From the NCBI GenBank assembly GCA_017555875.1, contig JAFZFN010000040.1:1-64000 (forward strand): a stretch of 64,000 nt of DNA, read 5' to 3'. Below are positions 8,821-16,105 of this stretch, piece after piece. Origin of the DNA: Bacteroidaceae bacterium. GTDB lineage: Bacteria; Bacteroidota; Bacteroidia; Bacteroidales; Bacteroidaceae. The position numbers and the translations under genes were made by a program. Below the pieces are notes generated by a model. It worked only from the letters and a program-made list of their open reading frames with translations. It made no database searches and was not told where the DNA came from. The stretch's first letter is position 1. Every line of letters starts with the position of its first letter.

Positions 8821-8902
8821 CGAAATCGCGACCCCCCTTGTCAAGTCCTGCGCCATAAATTTTTTTCCCCATTGAGCTTTTTCAGGAAAAGACACACGCT
8901 CG

Positions 8903-9066
8903 ATTACTCAATTACTCAATTACTCAGTTACTCAGAATATAGAGAAGCACTGCAAAAACTATGAAAAGAAAATTTTATATATATTAATTATAATTAATAT
9001 ATATAAACTCTACTATACCCTATTTCACACCCAAATCAAACAACTGAGTAACTGAGTAACTGAGTT
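8903..9066. repeat. Large compound palindrome with tandem 8-mers in the arms
   Basis: The left arm has four tandem 8-mers (ATTACTCA x3, GTTACTCA) at 8903-8934. The right arm has three complementary 8-mers (ACTGAGTA x2, ACTGAGTT) at 9043-9066. At the centre, 8974-9007 is a perfect 34-bp A/T palindrome with 17-bp arms. The whole could extrude as a cruciform. It separates the divergent HU-like and four-helix-bundle genes. Confidence 0.8.
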
Positions 9067-9068
9067 AA

Positions 9069-9102
9069 TGATGAATTATGAATTATGAATTATGAATTTT
9101 GA
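9069..9102. repeat. Short heptamer tandem repeat (GAATTAT family)
   Basis: GAATTAT occurs three times in a row and then drifts to GAATTTT. The same kind of heptamer run is seen at 7190-7220, 14242-14276, 15583-15620, 34802-34828 and 51610-51640. Confidence 0.6.
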
Positions 9103-9205
9103 ATTTTCAACTTCAATTTCCCTGCCGCACGCAGGTGCGCGCCCCTCGCGCCGCAGGTGCGAAAATCCGCGACCGCGCCTACGCGAAGATGGCCCAGATA
9201 AACCA

Positions 9206-9235
9206 CACGGGAGCGCCCTGAGGGGTGCTCCCGTG
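9206..9235. terminator. GC-rich hairpin
   Basis: CACGGGAGC (9206-9214) pairs perfectly with GCTCCCGTG (9227-9235). There is no strong T tract on either side, so termination is a guess. Confidence 0.4.
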
Positions 9236-9327
9236 ATGTGCTATGGTGAGTGATGGAGAGGGCTTTGGAAGTCTACGTCATAAAAGAAAGCATAGGGGAC
9301 AAAAATAGTGAAAGGTGAAGAATAACG

Positions 9328-9360
9328 CAAATTATTCTGAGGTTTTCTGAAAATGCAGCC
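9328..9360. repeat. Short dispersed intergenic repeat, copy 2 of 2
   Basis: This matches 614-645 (CAAATTATT, TGAGG, TTTTCTGA, ATGCAGCC). It lies in the leader region of the four-helix-bundle gene. About 45 bases further on CTATCTTCGCA gives a possible -7 box. Confidence 0.5.
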
Positions 9361-9508
9361 AATGGCTGAGAAATATGCAGGCAAGCTTGCTTTTTCTCTC
9401 GCCTTGCACTATCTTCGCAGATGGTAATGCTCGAGGGCTATGGAGAGGACTGAGAAGAGGATGAAAAGAGGGCTGGAGAGGATGATAGAGGATTGAAAAC
9501 GATATACT

Positions 9509-10180
9509 ATGACTGAAAAGGACTATACCGATCATGCCGAGCGGGTGTTGCTCGAGGGGGCCAACTGGAGGAGGCTGCGATTCTATCAGAAGTCGGAGGC
9601 GTTGTATCAGATGACCTTTGTCTTTTGCGACCGCTTCTTGCCGAAGCATGGCGACCGCACGGTGGATCAGATGGTGCAGGCGGCGCGCTCGGGCAAGCAG
9701 AACATCATAGAGGGCTCTGAGGATGGCAAGACCTCGACAGAGATGGAGCTGAAGCTGCTCAACGTGGCACGCTCGAGCATCCACGAGTTGCGCGAGGACT
9801 ACAAGGACTACCTGCTCTCGCGCCACCTCGCGCTATGGGACAGGCAGCACCCGCGCTACGCGAAGATGCACGACTTCACCCGAGCACACAACCGCCTCGA
9901 CGACTATGAGCCCTACTTCGCGAAGTGGACGGCCGAGGAGATGGCCAACATCGGCTACACGCTGTGTTGCCAGATCGATGTGATGATGAACGGCTACCTC
10001 GCTACCCTCGAGGAGCGCTTCCGCACCGAGGGCGGCATGAAGGAGCGCATGTACCGCGTGCGCACCGGCTACCGTGCCGAGCAGGACCGCCAGATGCGCG
10101 AGATGGAGGCCACCATCAAGTGGCAGGCTGAGAGGATAAAGGAGCTCGAAGCCGAGCTGAAGAGGATGAGAGGAGAATAG
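9509..10180 (+). CDS. Four-helix-bundle protein (23S-IVS / bAvd-like)
   Basis: 223 residues. Residues about 25-120 match the four-helix-bundle family first seen in 23S rRNA intervening sequences and in diversity-generating-retroelement Avd proteins: SEALYQMTFVFCDRFLP, then QMVQAARSGKQNIIEGSE, then LKLLNVARSSIHELREDYKDYL. The C-terminal part (about 140-223) is the 'suffix' extension, ending in a basic coiled coil (WQAERIKELEAELKRMRGE). The bundle is probably a basic pentamer that binds nucleic acid; its biological role is unknown. No reverse transcriptase or variable repeat is nearby. The gene is bracketed by GAGAGGA-type repeats on both sides. Confidence 0.8.
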   Translation: MTEKDYTDHAERVLLEGANWRRLRFYQKSEALYQMTFVFCDRFLPKHGDRTVDQMVQAARSGKQNIIEGSEDGKTSTEMELKLLNVARSSIHELREDYKDYLLSRHLALWDRQHPRYAKMHDFTRAHNRLDDYEPYFAKWTAEEMANIGYTLCCQIDVMMNGYLATLEERFRTEGGMKERMYRVRTGYRAEQDRQMREMEATIKWQAERIKELEAELKRMRGE

Positions 10181-10340
10181 GAGAGGACCTGAAGAGGACC
10201 TGAAGAGGACTGAGAGGATTGGAGAGGACGGAAGAGGACAGGCGCTACGTCCTCTTTTTCATCCTCTGCCATCCTCTGCTGTCCTCTGCCATCCTCTGTC
10301 ATCCTCTGCTGTCCTCTGTCATCCTCTGTCATCCTCTGAA
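10173..10340. repeat. Inverted array of degenerate decamers after the four-helix gene
   Basis: GA(A)GAGGACC-type units run from the stop codon to about 10240. The complementary ATCCTCTGCC / GTCCTCTGTC decamers run from 10249 to 10340 (about nine copies). The junction AGAGGAC-loop-GTCCTCT followed by TTTTC resembles a terminator. Similar GAGAGGA units occur before the gene at 9443-9496. Confidence 0.65.
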
Positions 10341-10504
10341 AAAACCAAAATATATGTTTTACAACACCCCGAAAAGTTTGAATTTTTCGGGGTGCATTGA
10401 ACGTCAATCGCTTGCGCGAAGCCCCCGAAAAGTTATCCACCATCGGGGCCCGAAACGGTGGAAAACTTTCTTGTCCGGGACTTGCATGGTATGGTTTTTG
10501 GGTG

Positions 10505-10512
10505 TACATTTG
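10505..10512 (+). promoter_or_regulatory. -7 element for the coiled-coil gene
   Basis: TACATTTG fits the Bacteroidetes -7 box about 85 bases before ATG 10597. Upstream, 10361-10392 is a stem (CACCCCGAAAA with TTTTTCGGGGTG). CCGAAAAGTT-type words recur at 10425-10440 and 11945-11990. Confidence 0.5.
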
Positions 10513-10596
10513 CAAGCGAAAGATGTGGCGGCGAAGTCGGTGTGTGCCCGCCATTGTCTAACCCGAATTATTAACTAAAAAACTTTTCTTAAACGT

Positions 10597-10992
10597 ATGA
10601 GTAATCGCAAGATGAAAGGGATGTTCGATATCCTTGAAGAGGAACTTTGTGCCCTTATCGAAGTGGTGACAAAGGTGGATCCGCAAGCGGCTGAGACCTT
10701 CAACAGGAACCTGCGCGAGCAGACGCAGAAGCTGAGAAAAGAGGAGAAGAAGATGATGGACGCAATGAATGCAAATAATGCAAAGTTAAATGCCTTGCTG
10801 GAGGAGAAAGAGGCGTTGCTGGAGGAGAAAGAGGCGTTGCTGGCCGAGAAGGAGGTGACGCTGGACAGGACGAAGGCGATGCTGGCCGAGCTGAAGGCGG
10901 AGCTGGATGAGCGTGAGGCGAGGATTGCACGGCGTGAAGCGGAGCCCGGCATTATCAACATCAACAAACTGACGGGCATGGCGCAGGCGTGA
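10597..10992 (+). CDS. Small coiled-coil protein with internal 7-residue repeats
   Basis: 131 residues, mostly one charged helix. Residues about 48-95 form a strong coiled coil containing EEKEALL twice and a close AEKEVTL/AEKEALL copy, encoded by 21-bp tandem repeats at about 10800-10860. No signal peptide or membrane segment. The last part reads GIININKLTGMAQA. I do not recognise a family. It precedes the S24 protease gene by 50 bases on the same strand and may be co-expressed. Repeat-number slippage would lengthen or shorten the coil by one heptad without a frameshift. Confidence 0.7.
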   Translation: MSNRKMKGMFDILEEELCALIEVVTKVDPQAAETFNRNLREQTQKLRKEEKKMMDAMNANNAKLNALLEEKEALLEEKEALLAEKEVTLDRTKAMLAELKAELDEREARIARREAEPGIININKLTGMAQA

Positions 10993-11042
10993 TGAACAAC
11001 GAAAATGATGAATTCTAAACACTAAAAACACGACACAAGATT

Positions 11043-11921
11043 ATGACAAACTATGAATATGACGAATTGATGCTGCAATTTGAGCAGATGCGCGCCCAAG
11101 GATGGGACCCTCTGTTGTGTGACACCCCTGTGCCTTACTATGATGGCCGTGTGCCGTGCGGCGTACCCACGGACACGGGCGACATCGTGCGAGGCGAGTA
11201 TGTGATGATGCCGCTCGAGGTGGCCGAGCTGGACCCTATATACACGCTCACCGTGCGGGGCGACTCGATGAAGGATGCGGGCATCGCATCGGGCGACGAG
11301 CTCAGGGTGCTAGCCACCCCGATGGCCGATGACGGAGAGATCGTGGTGGCCATGGTGGATGGTGAGTATACGGTGAAGATGCTCTTTACCGATGATCTGG
11401 GGCGCCATTGGCTGGTGCCTCGCAACACCGATTACCAGCCTCTGCTGATCACCGAGGAGATGGATGTGCGCATCATGGGCCGCGTGTTGCAGATAGTGAA
11501 AGCGGTGCGCCGTGTGCCGTATGCTACGTTGGTGCGTGCCGTCAACAGGGCCATGGCACAGAAGGCTCAGGAGGAGCAGGTGGCTCGCAAGGAGCGTTTC
11601 TCTGACGAGCAGCTTACGGCTCTGCTGGCCGAGGTGTATGGCGAGGCTATGGCTTCGGCTTCGGACTGGATAGCGGTGTATCGTGTGCTGTGCGACAAGT
11701 GCGGTGCGCCTACTTCGTACAAGGGCTTTTCCGACTGGGTCAACGCGCTGGCACCCGAGGGTTATCCCCGATGCACGGCCGACCTGTTGCGCAAGGCCGA
11801 CGCGGTGTATCTGCGGCCTGTGTTTGAGTGGACTCCCGACCTTGCGCCCAGTGTGCGCATATCGGTGCTGGACCGCCGCACGGCCATTGCCAAGCGCTTG
11901 ATGCAGGCGCTATCGGCATAA
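11043..11921 (+). CDS. S24 (LexA/UmuD-type) autoprotease fused to an unknown C-terminal domain
   Basis: 292 residues. Residues 35-160 form a LexA-type S24 domain: a likely self-cleavage site Cys39-Gly40 (as in UmuD), the nucleophile Ser75 in VRGDSMKDAGI, and the general base Lys112 in GEYTVKM. Ser and Lys are 37 residues apart, as in LexA. There is no helix-turn-helix, so this is not a repressor of the LexA kind. Residues about 185-292 are a helical domain I do not recognise (FSDEQLTALLAEVYGEAM, then YKGFSDWVNALAPEGYPRCTADLLRKADAVYLRP). It may be a damage-responsive switch for the surrounding element. No umuC-like gene is adjacent. Confidence 0.85.
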   Translation: MTNYEYDELMLQFEQMRAQGWDPLLCDTPVPYYDGRVPCGVPTDTGDIVRGEYVMMPLEVAELDPIYTLTVRGDSMKDAGIASGDELRVLATPMADDGEIVVAMVDGEYTVKMLFTDDLGRHWLVPRNTDYQPLLITEEMDVRIMGRVLQIVKAVRRVPYATLVRAVNRAMAQKAQEEQVARKERFSDEQLTALLAEVYGEAMASASDWIAVYRVLCDKCGAPTSYKGFSDWVNALAPEGYPRCTADLLRKADAVYLRPVFEWTPDLAPSVRISVLDRRTAIAKRLMQALSA

Positions 11922-12106
11922 GTCCCCACGACGGGAGGGCGGTTACCCCGAAAACCTTCCGCTCGGTGAGATAAATCCTTCCGAAAAGTTTCCGTTTGCG
12001 CGGAGAAAGTTTCCGCTTCGGCTCCACATGGGGCAAACACCTTCCAAACATTTTCCAAACAATTTCCTCCCCTGCCGATATGTTCGGTGGGGGAGTTTTG
12101 TATGCG

Positions 12107-12114
12107 TACCTTTG
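12107..12114 (+). promoter_or_regulatory. -7 element for the OB-fold-like gene
   Basis: TACCTTTG, 75 bases before ATG 12190. It follows a region (11942-12060) rich in CCGAAAA and TTTCC words that resemble those before the coiled-coil gene, suggesting a shared regulator. Confidence 0.55.
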
Positions 12115-12189
12115 CATTGTCAAAAGGACGAAGACGAAAACTGCCATCCGGAAGGCTCACTAAAACAAAACTCTAAAAACAAACTAACA

Positions 12190-12468
12190 ATGAAACAAAT
12201 CCTCAAAGTAGTGACACAGAGCGAGACCATCGCCGTGCCCAGTCAGAAGGCCGAGGGAGGCCAAACGTACAAATCCACCATCGTCCTGCAGGAGCCGGGC
12301 GGCAAGTATGAAGACACCTATGTGGCCACGATGCTGGGGGCTACGGCGCAATGCCGCTTCTATGCGGGCGAACTGGTGGTAGCGGCGCTCCGCTTCACGA
12401 CCCGCGAGTATAACGGGCAGGTGTATCAGGATATCGTGGTGGCGGACATCATTAAAATTGAAAACTAA
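12190..12468 (+). CDS. Small OB-fold-like protein (DUF3127-like)
   Basis: 92 residues from ATG 12190; the upstream-extended frame from 12028 lacks homology-like sequence and includes the promoter. The pattern KYEDTYVATMLGATAQCRF, then GELVVAALRFTTREYNGQVYQDIVVADI, matches the beta-barrel strands of DUF3127/SSB-like proteins (REYNGxxYxDI). It may bind single-stranded DNA for the primase-helicase encoded 0.6 kb downstream. The assignment is by pattern only. Confidence 0.6.
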   Translation: MKQILKVVTQSETIAVPSQKAEGGQTYKSTIVLQEPGGKYEDTYVATMLGATAQCRFYAGELVVAALRFTTREYNGQVYQDIVVADIIKIEN

Positions 12469-12470
12469 AG

Positions 12471-12617
12471 AGACCCCCTCCAACCTCCCCACCACGAAGA
12501 CCCCCTCCCGACCTCCCCCTCTATGGGGAGGGGACAGAGTCCACAAACAAATAAAGTAAACACCCCGGAGGCTCTCCCCATAGAGGGGGAGATACCCGAA
12601 GGGAGAGGGGGTCTTCA
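12471..12617. repeat. MITE/REP-like palindromic element
   Basis: Inner arms 12515-12530 and 12574-12589 are a perfect 16-bp inverted repeat (CCCCCTCTATGGGGAG). Outer arms AGACCCCCTC and GAGGGGGTCT bound the element. Related short palindromes lie at 13013-13051, 13128-13180, 13815-13901 and 33570-33615. Confidence 0.75.
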
Positions 12618-12711
12618 TCAACATTAATCTGAGACGAAAGGTGCGAGGAAACTCGAGTTGCAAGGTGGCCACCTTCTCTAATCTTTCTCTCGCTAAAAAA
12701 CGTAACAGATT

Positions 12712-13035
12712 ATGATAGTACAGATTCAGATTTCAGACCGTGTGTATACACAACTCTTAAATGGTAACAAACGCATTCAGGGCACACTGGCCTTGGTAAA
12801 CCCTACGGATGGTAACTTCAACGAACACCGACGCGAATGGCGTCCCAAGCCCGGCACGCGATATATGCGATTGCCTCACGGGCGCGTCACGGTGAGCGAA
12901 GAGCAGGTGAGGATGAACCTGCACATCCGACGCGACGAGAGCATCGTACCGGCACGCGCCATAGAGGCGGAGAGTGGCTTGGCAAGTGGGTTCATTCAAT
13001 TGACAATGGGGGACCCACCCTACCCCTCCCTGTGA
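12712..13035 (+). CDS. Hypothetical protein with a repeat-derived C-terminus
   Basis: 107 residues. The first 85 residues (MIVQIQISDRVYTQLL, then GTRYMRLPHGRVTVSEEQVRMNL) look like a genuine small globular protein that I do not recognise. The last residues (GDPPYPSL) and the stop codon come from a CCCTCCCTGTGAGGGAGGG palindrome, so the native end has probably been replaced by an inserted repeat. It lies between the OB-fold-like gene and the primase-helicase gene, all on the plus strand, and is likely part of the same replication module. Confidence 0.6.
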   Translation: MIVQIQISDRVYTQLLNGNKRIQGTLALVNPTDGNFNEHRREWRPKPGTRYMRLPHGRVTVSEEQVRMNLHIRRDESIVPARAIEAESGLASGFIQLTMGDPPYPSL

Positions 13036-13088
13036 GGGAGGGAACTCAGAGTCCGCTGAATAATTTTAATAACTAAAATCTAAACATT

Positions 13089-15611
13089 ATGACAACAAAT
13101 AATAATTTCCCCGCGATGTCTGTAAAGCCCCTCCATAGAGGGAGGGGTTGGGGAGGGTCTCCTGATGGGGTCCCTTTTGGAATAGCAACAAACATAAGGA
13201 GCAAGGTGCAGGTGTGTACGCCTGCCCTGATGGATGAGACACTGGATAGTGCGCATGTGGCGGGCATCTGCGCCGAGATAGAGGATGCCTTGGAGGCCTG
13301 CCGCCGTGGGGAGCTCACACGCGACGAGTATGACACGCTGAAGGGGGAGCTGAAGAAGCGATTGCCCATCTTCACCTTCCACGCCACCTTCAAGAACGGC
13401 CGCCGCAAGAACGACGAGGCCGTGCCGAGCGGCCTGTCGATCTATGACCTCGACCACATCGCCAACCCCCGTGCGCGATGGGAGGAGATAGCGCCTCGCA
13501 AGGAGGAGCTGGGCATCGTGATGGCCCACATATCGCCGAGCCTCGAGGGGCTGCGCCTGGTGTTCACCGTGCCCCAGGGCATGTCGCTGGCCGAGGCACA
13601 GGCGTTGATGGCACGCCAGCTGGGCGACGAGCACTACGACGCGTGCGTGAAGGACTATGCACGATGCTCGTTTGCGGTGCCCAGGGGGTATGTGCTGTGC
13701 TTGAGTGAGGAACTCTTTATGAGGGAAGAGGGAAAAGGGAAGAGTGAAGAGTTGATGCCTGAGGCTGATTCTCTCCGCGCTACGCTTAGAACGCCCCCGT
13801 CGCCTTGCGACACCCCCTCTATAAACAGAGGGGGAATTGTTGAAGCGCCTACCCATCCGGAGGGAATGCAGTCTACTAACTGTCCCTCTGTTTATAGAGG
13901 GACGAGCACGGAGTGCGGAGGGAGTTCCAAGCAAAGCGCGGAGCAATACCCTACAGAGTTTGATGGTTTAGAATATGGTGAGATAGTGTCTGTCCTCGAA
14001 GAGCAGATGGGCGGCAAGCCCGAGCACGGGAGTCGCAACAACTTCATCTTCTCCATGGCCTGTCACCTGCGCTACGTGACCAACGATGACCCCGAGTGGA
14101 TAGCCAGCATACTGCCCACCTATGGCGAGGCGCGCGACAAGTGGATGGCCACCATCCGTAGCGCATGCAACCGCAATCAGACGAAGACGATGCCGCGCAT
14201 CATGCGACGCACACTGGCCATCTGCAAAGAGCGGTTGGAGGATAATTCAGAATTCAGAATTCAAAATTCAGAATCAAGCGTCCCTCCTGCCATGCCGAAG
14301 CGTCTGCCGCCCCTCATCAAGCTACTCGTGAGCCGCACCCCGAAGGTGTACCGCGCGGCCGTGGCGCACGCGGTGTTTCCCGCACTGGGGGCGCACCTGT
14401 GGAGGACCCACTTCCGCTACATCGACAATGTGATGCACGAGGCCACGCTGATGAATGTGCTCGTGGGCGAGACGGGCGCGGGCAAGAACTGCATCTCGGA
14501 GCCCATCAACCACATCCTGCGCGACATCCGCGAACGCGACCGCGACAACCTCGCCCGTGAGCGCGAGTGGAAGCGCGAGATGGTGACGAAGGGGGCCAAC
14601 AAGGACAAGCGCCAAAGGCCCGAGGGCTTGGTCATCCAAGAGATTGACCCCGACATGACGAACGCGGCCTTCGTGCAACGCCTGGCCGATGCCGAGGAGC
14701 GCTTCCTCTACGCAAAGATGAACGAGATAGACCAGTTTGACGCGCTCAAGACCTCGGCACGCTCGAAGGCTCACTTCCAGATCATGTGCCTCGCCTTCGA
14801 CCCGGGCAACGTGTACGGACAGACGCGCGTGGGCACCTCATCAGTGAGCGAGAGGGTGTGCATCCGCTTCAACTGGAACGCCTCGACCACCATCCGCAAG
14901 GGGCGGAGCTACTTCAATTCGGTGCTCACCGATGGGCCCATATCGCGCATCAACTTCTGCATGATACCGCCCCGCGAGATAGGCTCGGAGATGCCCGTGT
15001 ACGGGTCGTACGACGCGGCCTTCGACGAGGAGCTGCGCCCCTACATCGAAAATCTGTCCAAGGCACGGGGCACCATCGAGTGCCGCCAGGCGATGACGCT
15101 GGCCAAGCGGCTCGTGGAGGAGTGTGCCGAGACGGCGCGATTGTCGCAAAACCGCGTGTACGAGAACCTCTCCTTCCGCGCCAACGTGATAGCCTACCTC
15201 AAGGCCATGGTGCTCTATGTGGCGCATGGCGAGCGGTGGGACAAGACGATGGAGGAGTTCGTCCGCTGGTCATTGCACTACGACATGTGGTGCAAGATGC
15301 ACCTCTTCGGCGAGGCCATAGAGACGCAGGAGGCGACGGGAGAGAACAAGAAGCCCCGAGGCCCACAAAACCTGCTCGACCTGTTGCCCGAGGTGTTCAC
15401 CCGCGAGGAGGCTGGCGCCCTGCGCACCCGTGTGGGAGTACGAGGAGGCTCGCTATCGCAGATGCTGAGCAACTGGAAGAGCCGAGGCTACATCGAGCCC
15501 TATGACGACGAACTGACTCACACCGAGGTGGCCAGACAACGATACATCAAGACCGAGGCCTACTTGCGTCGCCATGGCGACAAATTGAAATTGAAAATTG
15601 AAAATTCATAA
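13089..15611 (+). CDS. Primase-helicase-like protein (BT4734-type N-domain + DUF3987)
   Basis: 840 residues. Residues 1-35 come largely from an in-frame palindromic repeat. Residues about 40-210 match the BT4734/VirE_N-type primase-like domain (FTFHATFKNGRRKNDEAVPSG, then SIYDLDHI, and a KDYARCSFAVPRGYVL segment). Residues about 232-285 are a second in-frame palindromic insertion. Residues about 290-380 look like a small helical primase-linked domain. After an NSEFRIQNSESS heptamer insert, residues about 400-840 are a DUF3987-type P-loop ATPase with VLVGETGAGKN as Walker A. Such proteins replicate phages and satellites. The flanking genes (OB-fold-like, HU-like, S24) fit that role. Confidence 0.8.
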   Translation: MTTNNNFPAMSVKPLHRGRGWGGSPDGVPFGIATNIRSKVQVCTPALMDETLDSAHVAGICAEIEDALEACRRGELTRDEYDTLKGELKKRLPIFTFHATFKNGRRKNDEAVPSGLSIYDLDHIANPRARWEEIAPRKEELGIVMAHISPSLEGLRLVFTVPQGMSLAEAQALMARQLGDEHYDACVKDYARCSFAVPRGYVLCLSEELFMREEGKGKSEELMPEADSLRATLRTPPSPCDTPSINRGGIVEAPTHPEGMQSTNCPSVYRGTSTECGGSSKQSAEQYPTEFDGLEYGEIVSVLEEQMGGKPEHGSRNNFIFSMACHLRYVTNDDPEWIASILPTYGEARDKWMATIRSACNRNQTKTMPRIMRRTLAICKERLEDNSEFRIQNSESSVPPAMPKRLPPLIKLLVSRTPKVYRAAVAHAVFPALGAHLWRTHFRYIDNVMHEATLMNVLVGETGAGKNCISEPINHILRDIRERDRDNLAREREWKREMVTKGANKDKRQRPEGLVIQEIDPDMTNAAFVQRLADAEERFLYAKMNEIDQFDALKTSARSKAHFQIMCLAFDPGNVYGQTRVGTSSVSERVCIRFNWNASTTIRKGRSYFNSVLTDGPISRINFCMIPPREIGSEMPVYGSYDAAFDEELRPYIENLSKARGTIECRQAMTLAKRLVEECAETARLSQNRVYENLSFRANVIAYLKAMVLYVAHGERWDKTMEEFVRWSLHYDMWCKMHLFGEAIETQEATGENKKPRGPQNLLDLLPEVFTREEAGALRTRVGVRGGSLSQMLSNWKSRGYIEPYDDELTHTEVARQRYIKTEAYLRRHGDKLKLKIENS
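13815..13901. repeat. Palindromic element inside the primase-helicase frame
   Basis: CCCTCTATAAACAGAGGG (13815-13832) and CCCTCTGTTTATAGAGGG (13884-13901) are perfect inverted copies, and each is itself a small hairpin. The stretch stays open in the host frame and encodes SINRGG ... PSVYRG. Confidence 0.85.
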
Positions 15612-15629
15612 TTCATAATTTTCAAACCC

Positions 15630-16094
15630 ATGTCCCGAGGAATCAGAAACAACAACCCGCTCAACATACGCCACTCTGCCGACCAATGGCAGGGGGCGTG
15701 CAAGGAGCAGACAGACAACGCCTTCGTGCAATTTGAGACGATGGCCTACGGCTACCGCGCCGCATGGAAGGTGCTGGACACCTACTTCATGCGATTCAAG
15801 GCCGAGCACAAGGTGTACAACGTGAAGAACATCATCGCCCGATGGGCACCGCCCAACGAGAACGACACCCATGCCTACACGCGCGCCGTGATCCTGATGA
15901 GCGCACTGGGAGGCAACGAGGCCTTCGCACGCCCCGCACGGGCCACCACCTATGACCGACTGGAGCGACTCGTGCGTGCCATGACCACCATGGAGTGTGG
16001 CATACCCTACAAGGAGGTCGACGTGGAGGCCATACGCCAAGGATTCGACCTCGCCTTCCCCAAGAGACGCAAGCAGGCCAACGCAAGGCACTAG
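15630..16094 (+). CDS. P5-like / lysozyme-fold protein
   Basis: 154 residues. It starts SRGIRNNNPLNIRHSADQWQG, the opening of the family annotated as 'structural protein P5' (a phage PRD1 lytic-transglycosylase-like protein), with the RNNNPxNIR motif near the N-terminus. Then come FVQFETMAYGYRAAWKVL and IIARWAPPNENDTHAYT. It probably cleaves or binds peptidoglycan. No signal peptide is seen, as for phage endolysins. It follows the primase-helicase by 18 bases, closing the plus-strand module. Confidence 0.75.
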   Translation: MSRGIRNNNPLNIRHSADQWQGACKEQTDNAFVQFETMAYGYRAAWKVLDTYFMRFKAEHKVYNVKNIIARWAPPNENDTHAYTRAVILMSALGGNEAFARPARATTYDRLERLVRAMTTMECGIPYKEVDVEAIRQGFDLAFPKRRKQANARH

Positions 16095-16105
16095 AGCCCC
16101 ACACG

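Noticed and set aside
9509..10180. Calling a diversity-generating retroelement because of the Avd-like protein
   Set aside because: No reverse transcriptase, template repeat or variable repeat is present in the window.
10249..10340. Decamer array as a CRISPR
   Set aside because: Units are 10 bases with no spacers and no cas genes; it is a simple inverted tandem array.
10069..10554. 161-codon minus-strand frame over the decamer repeats
   Set aside because: Its sequence is only the translated decamer (MTEDGRGQQ-type) plus the antisense end of the four-helix gene.
11043..11921. Calling the S24 protein LexA
   Set aside because: There is no N-terminal winged helix, so it cannot bind an SOS box on its own.
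14786..15505. 239-codon frame within the primase-helicase gene
   Set aside because: Out-of-frame Arg/His-rich shadow; no start context, and the in-frame protein is a convincing DUF3987-type ATPase.
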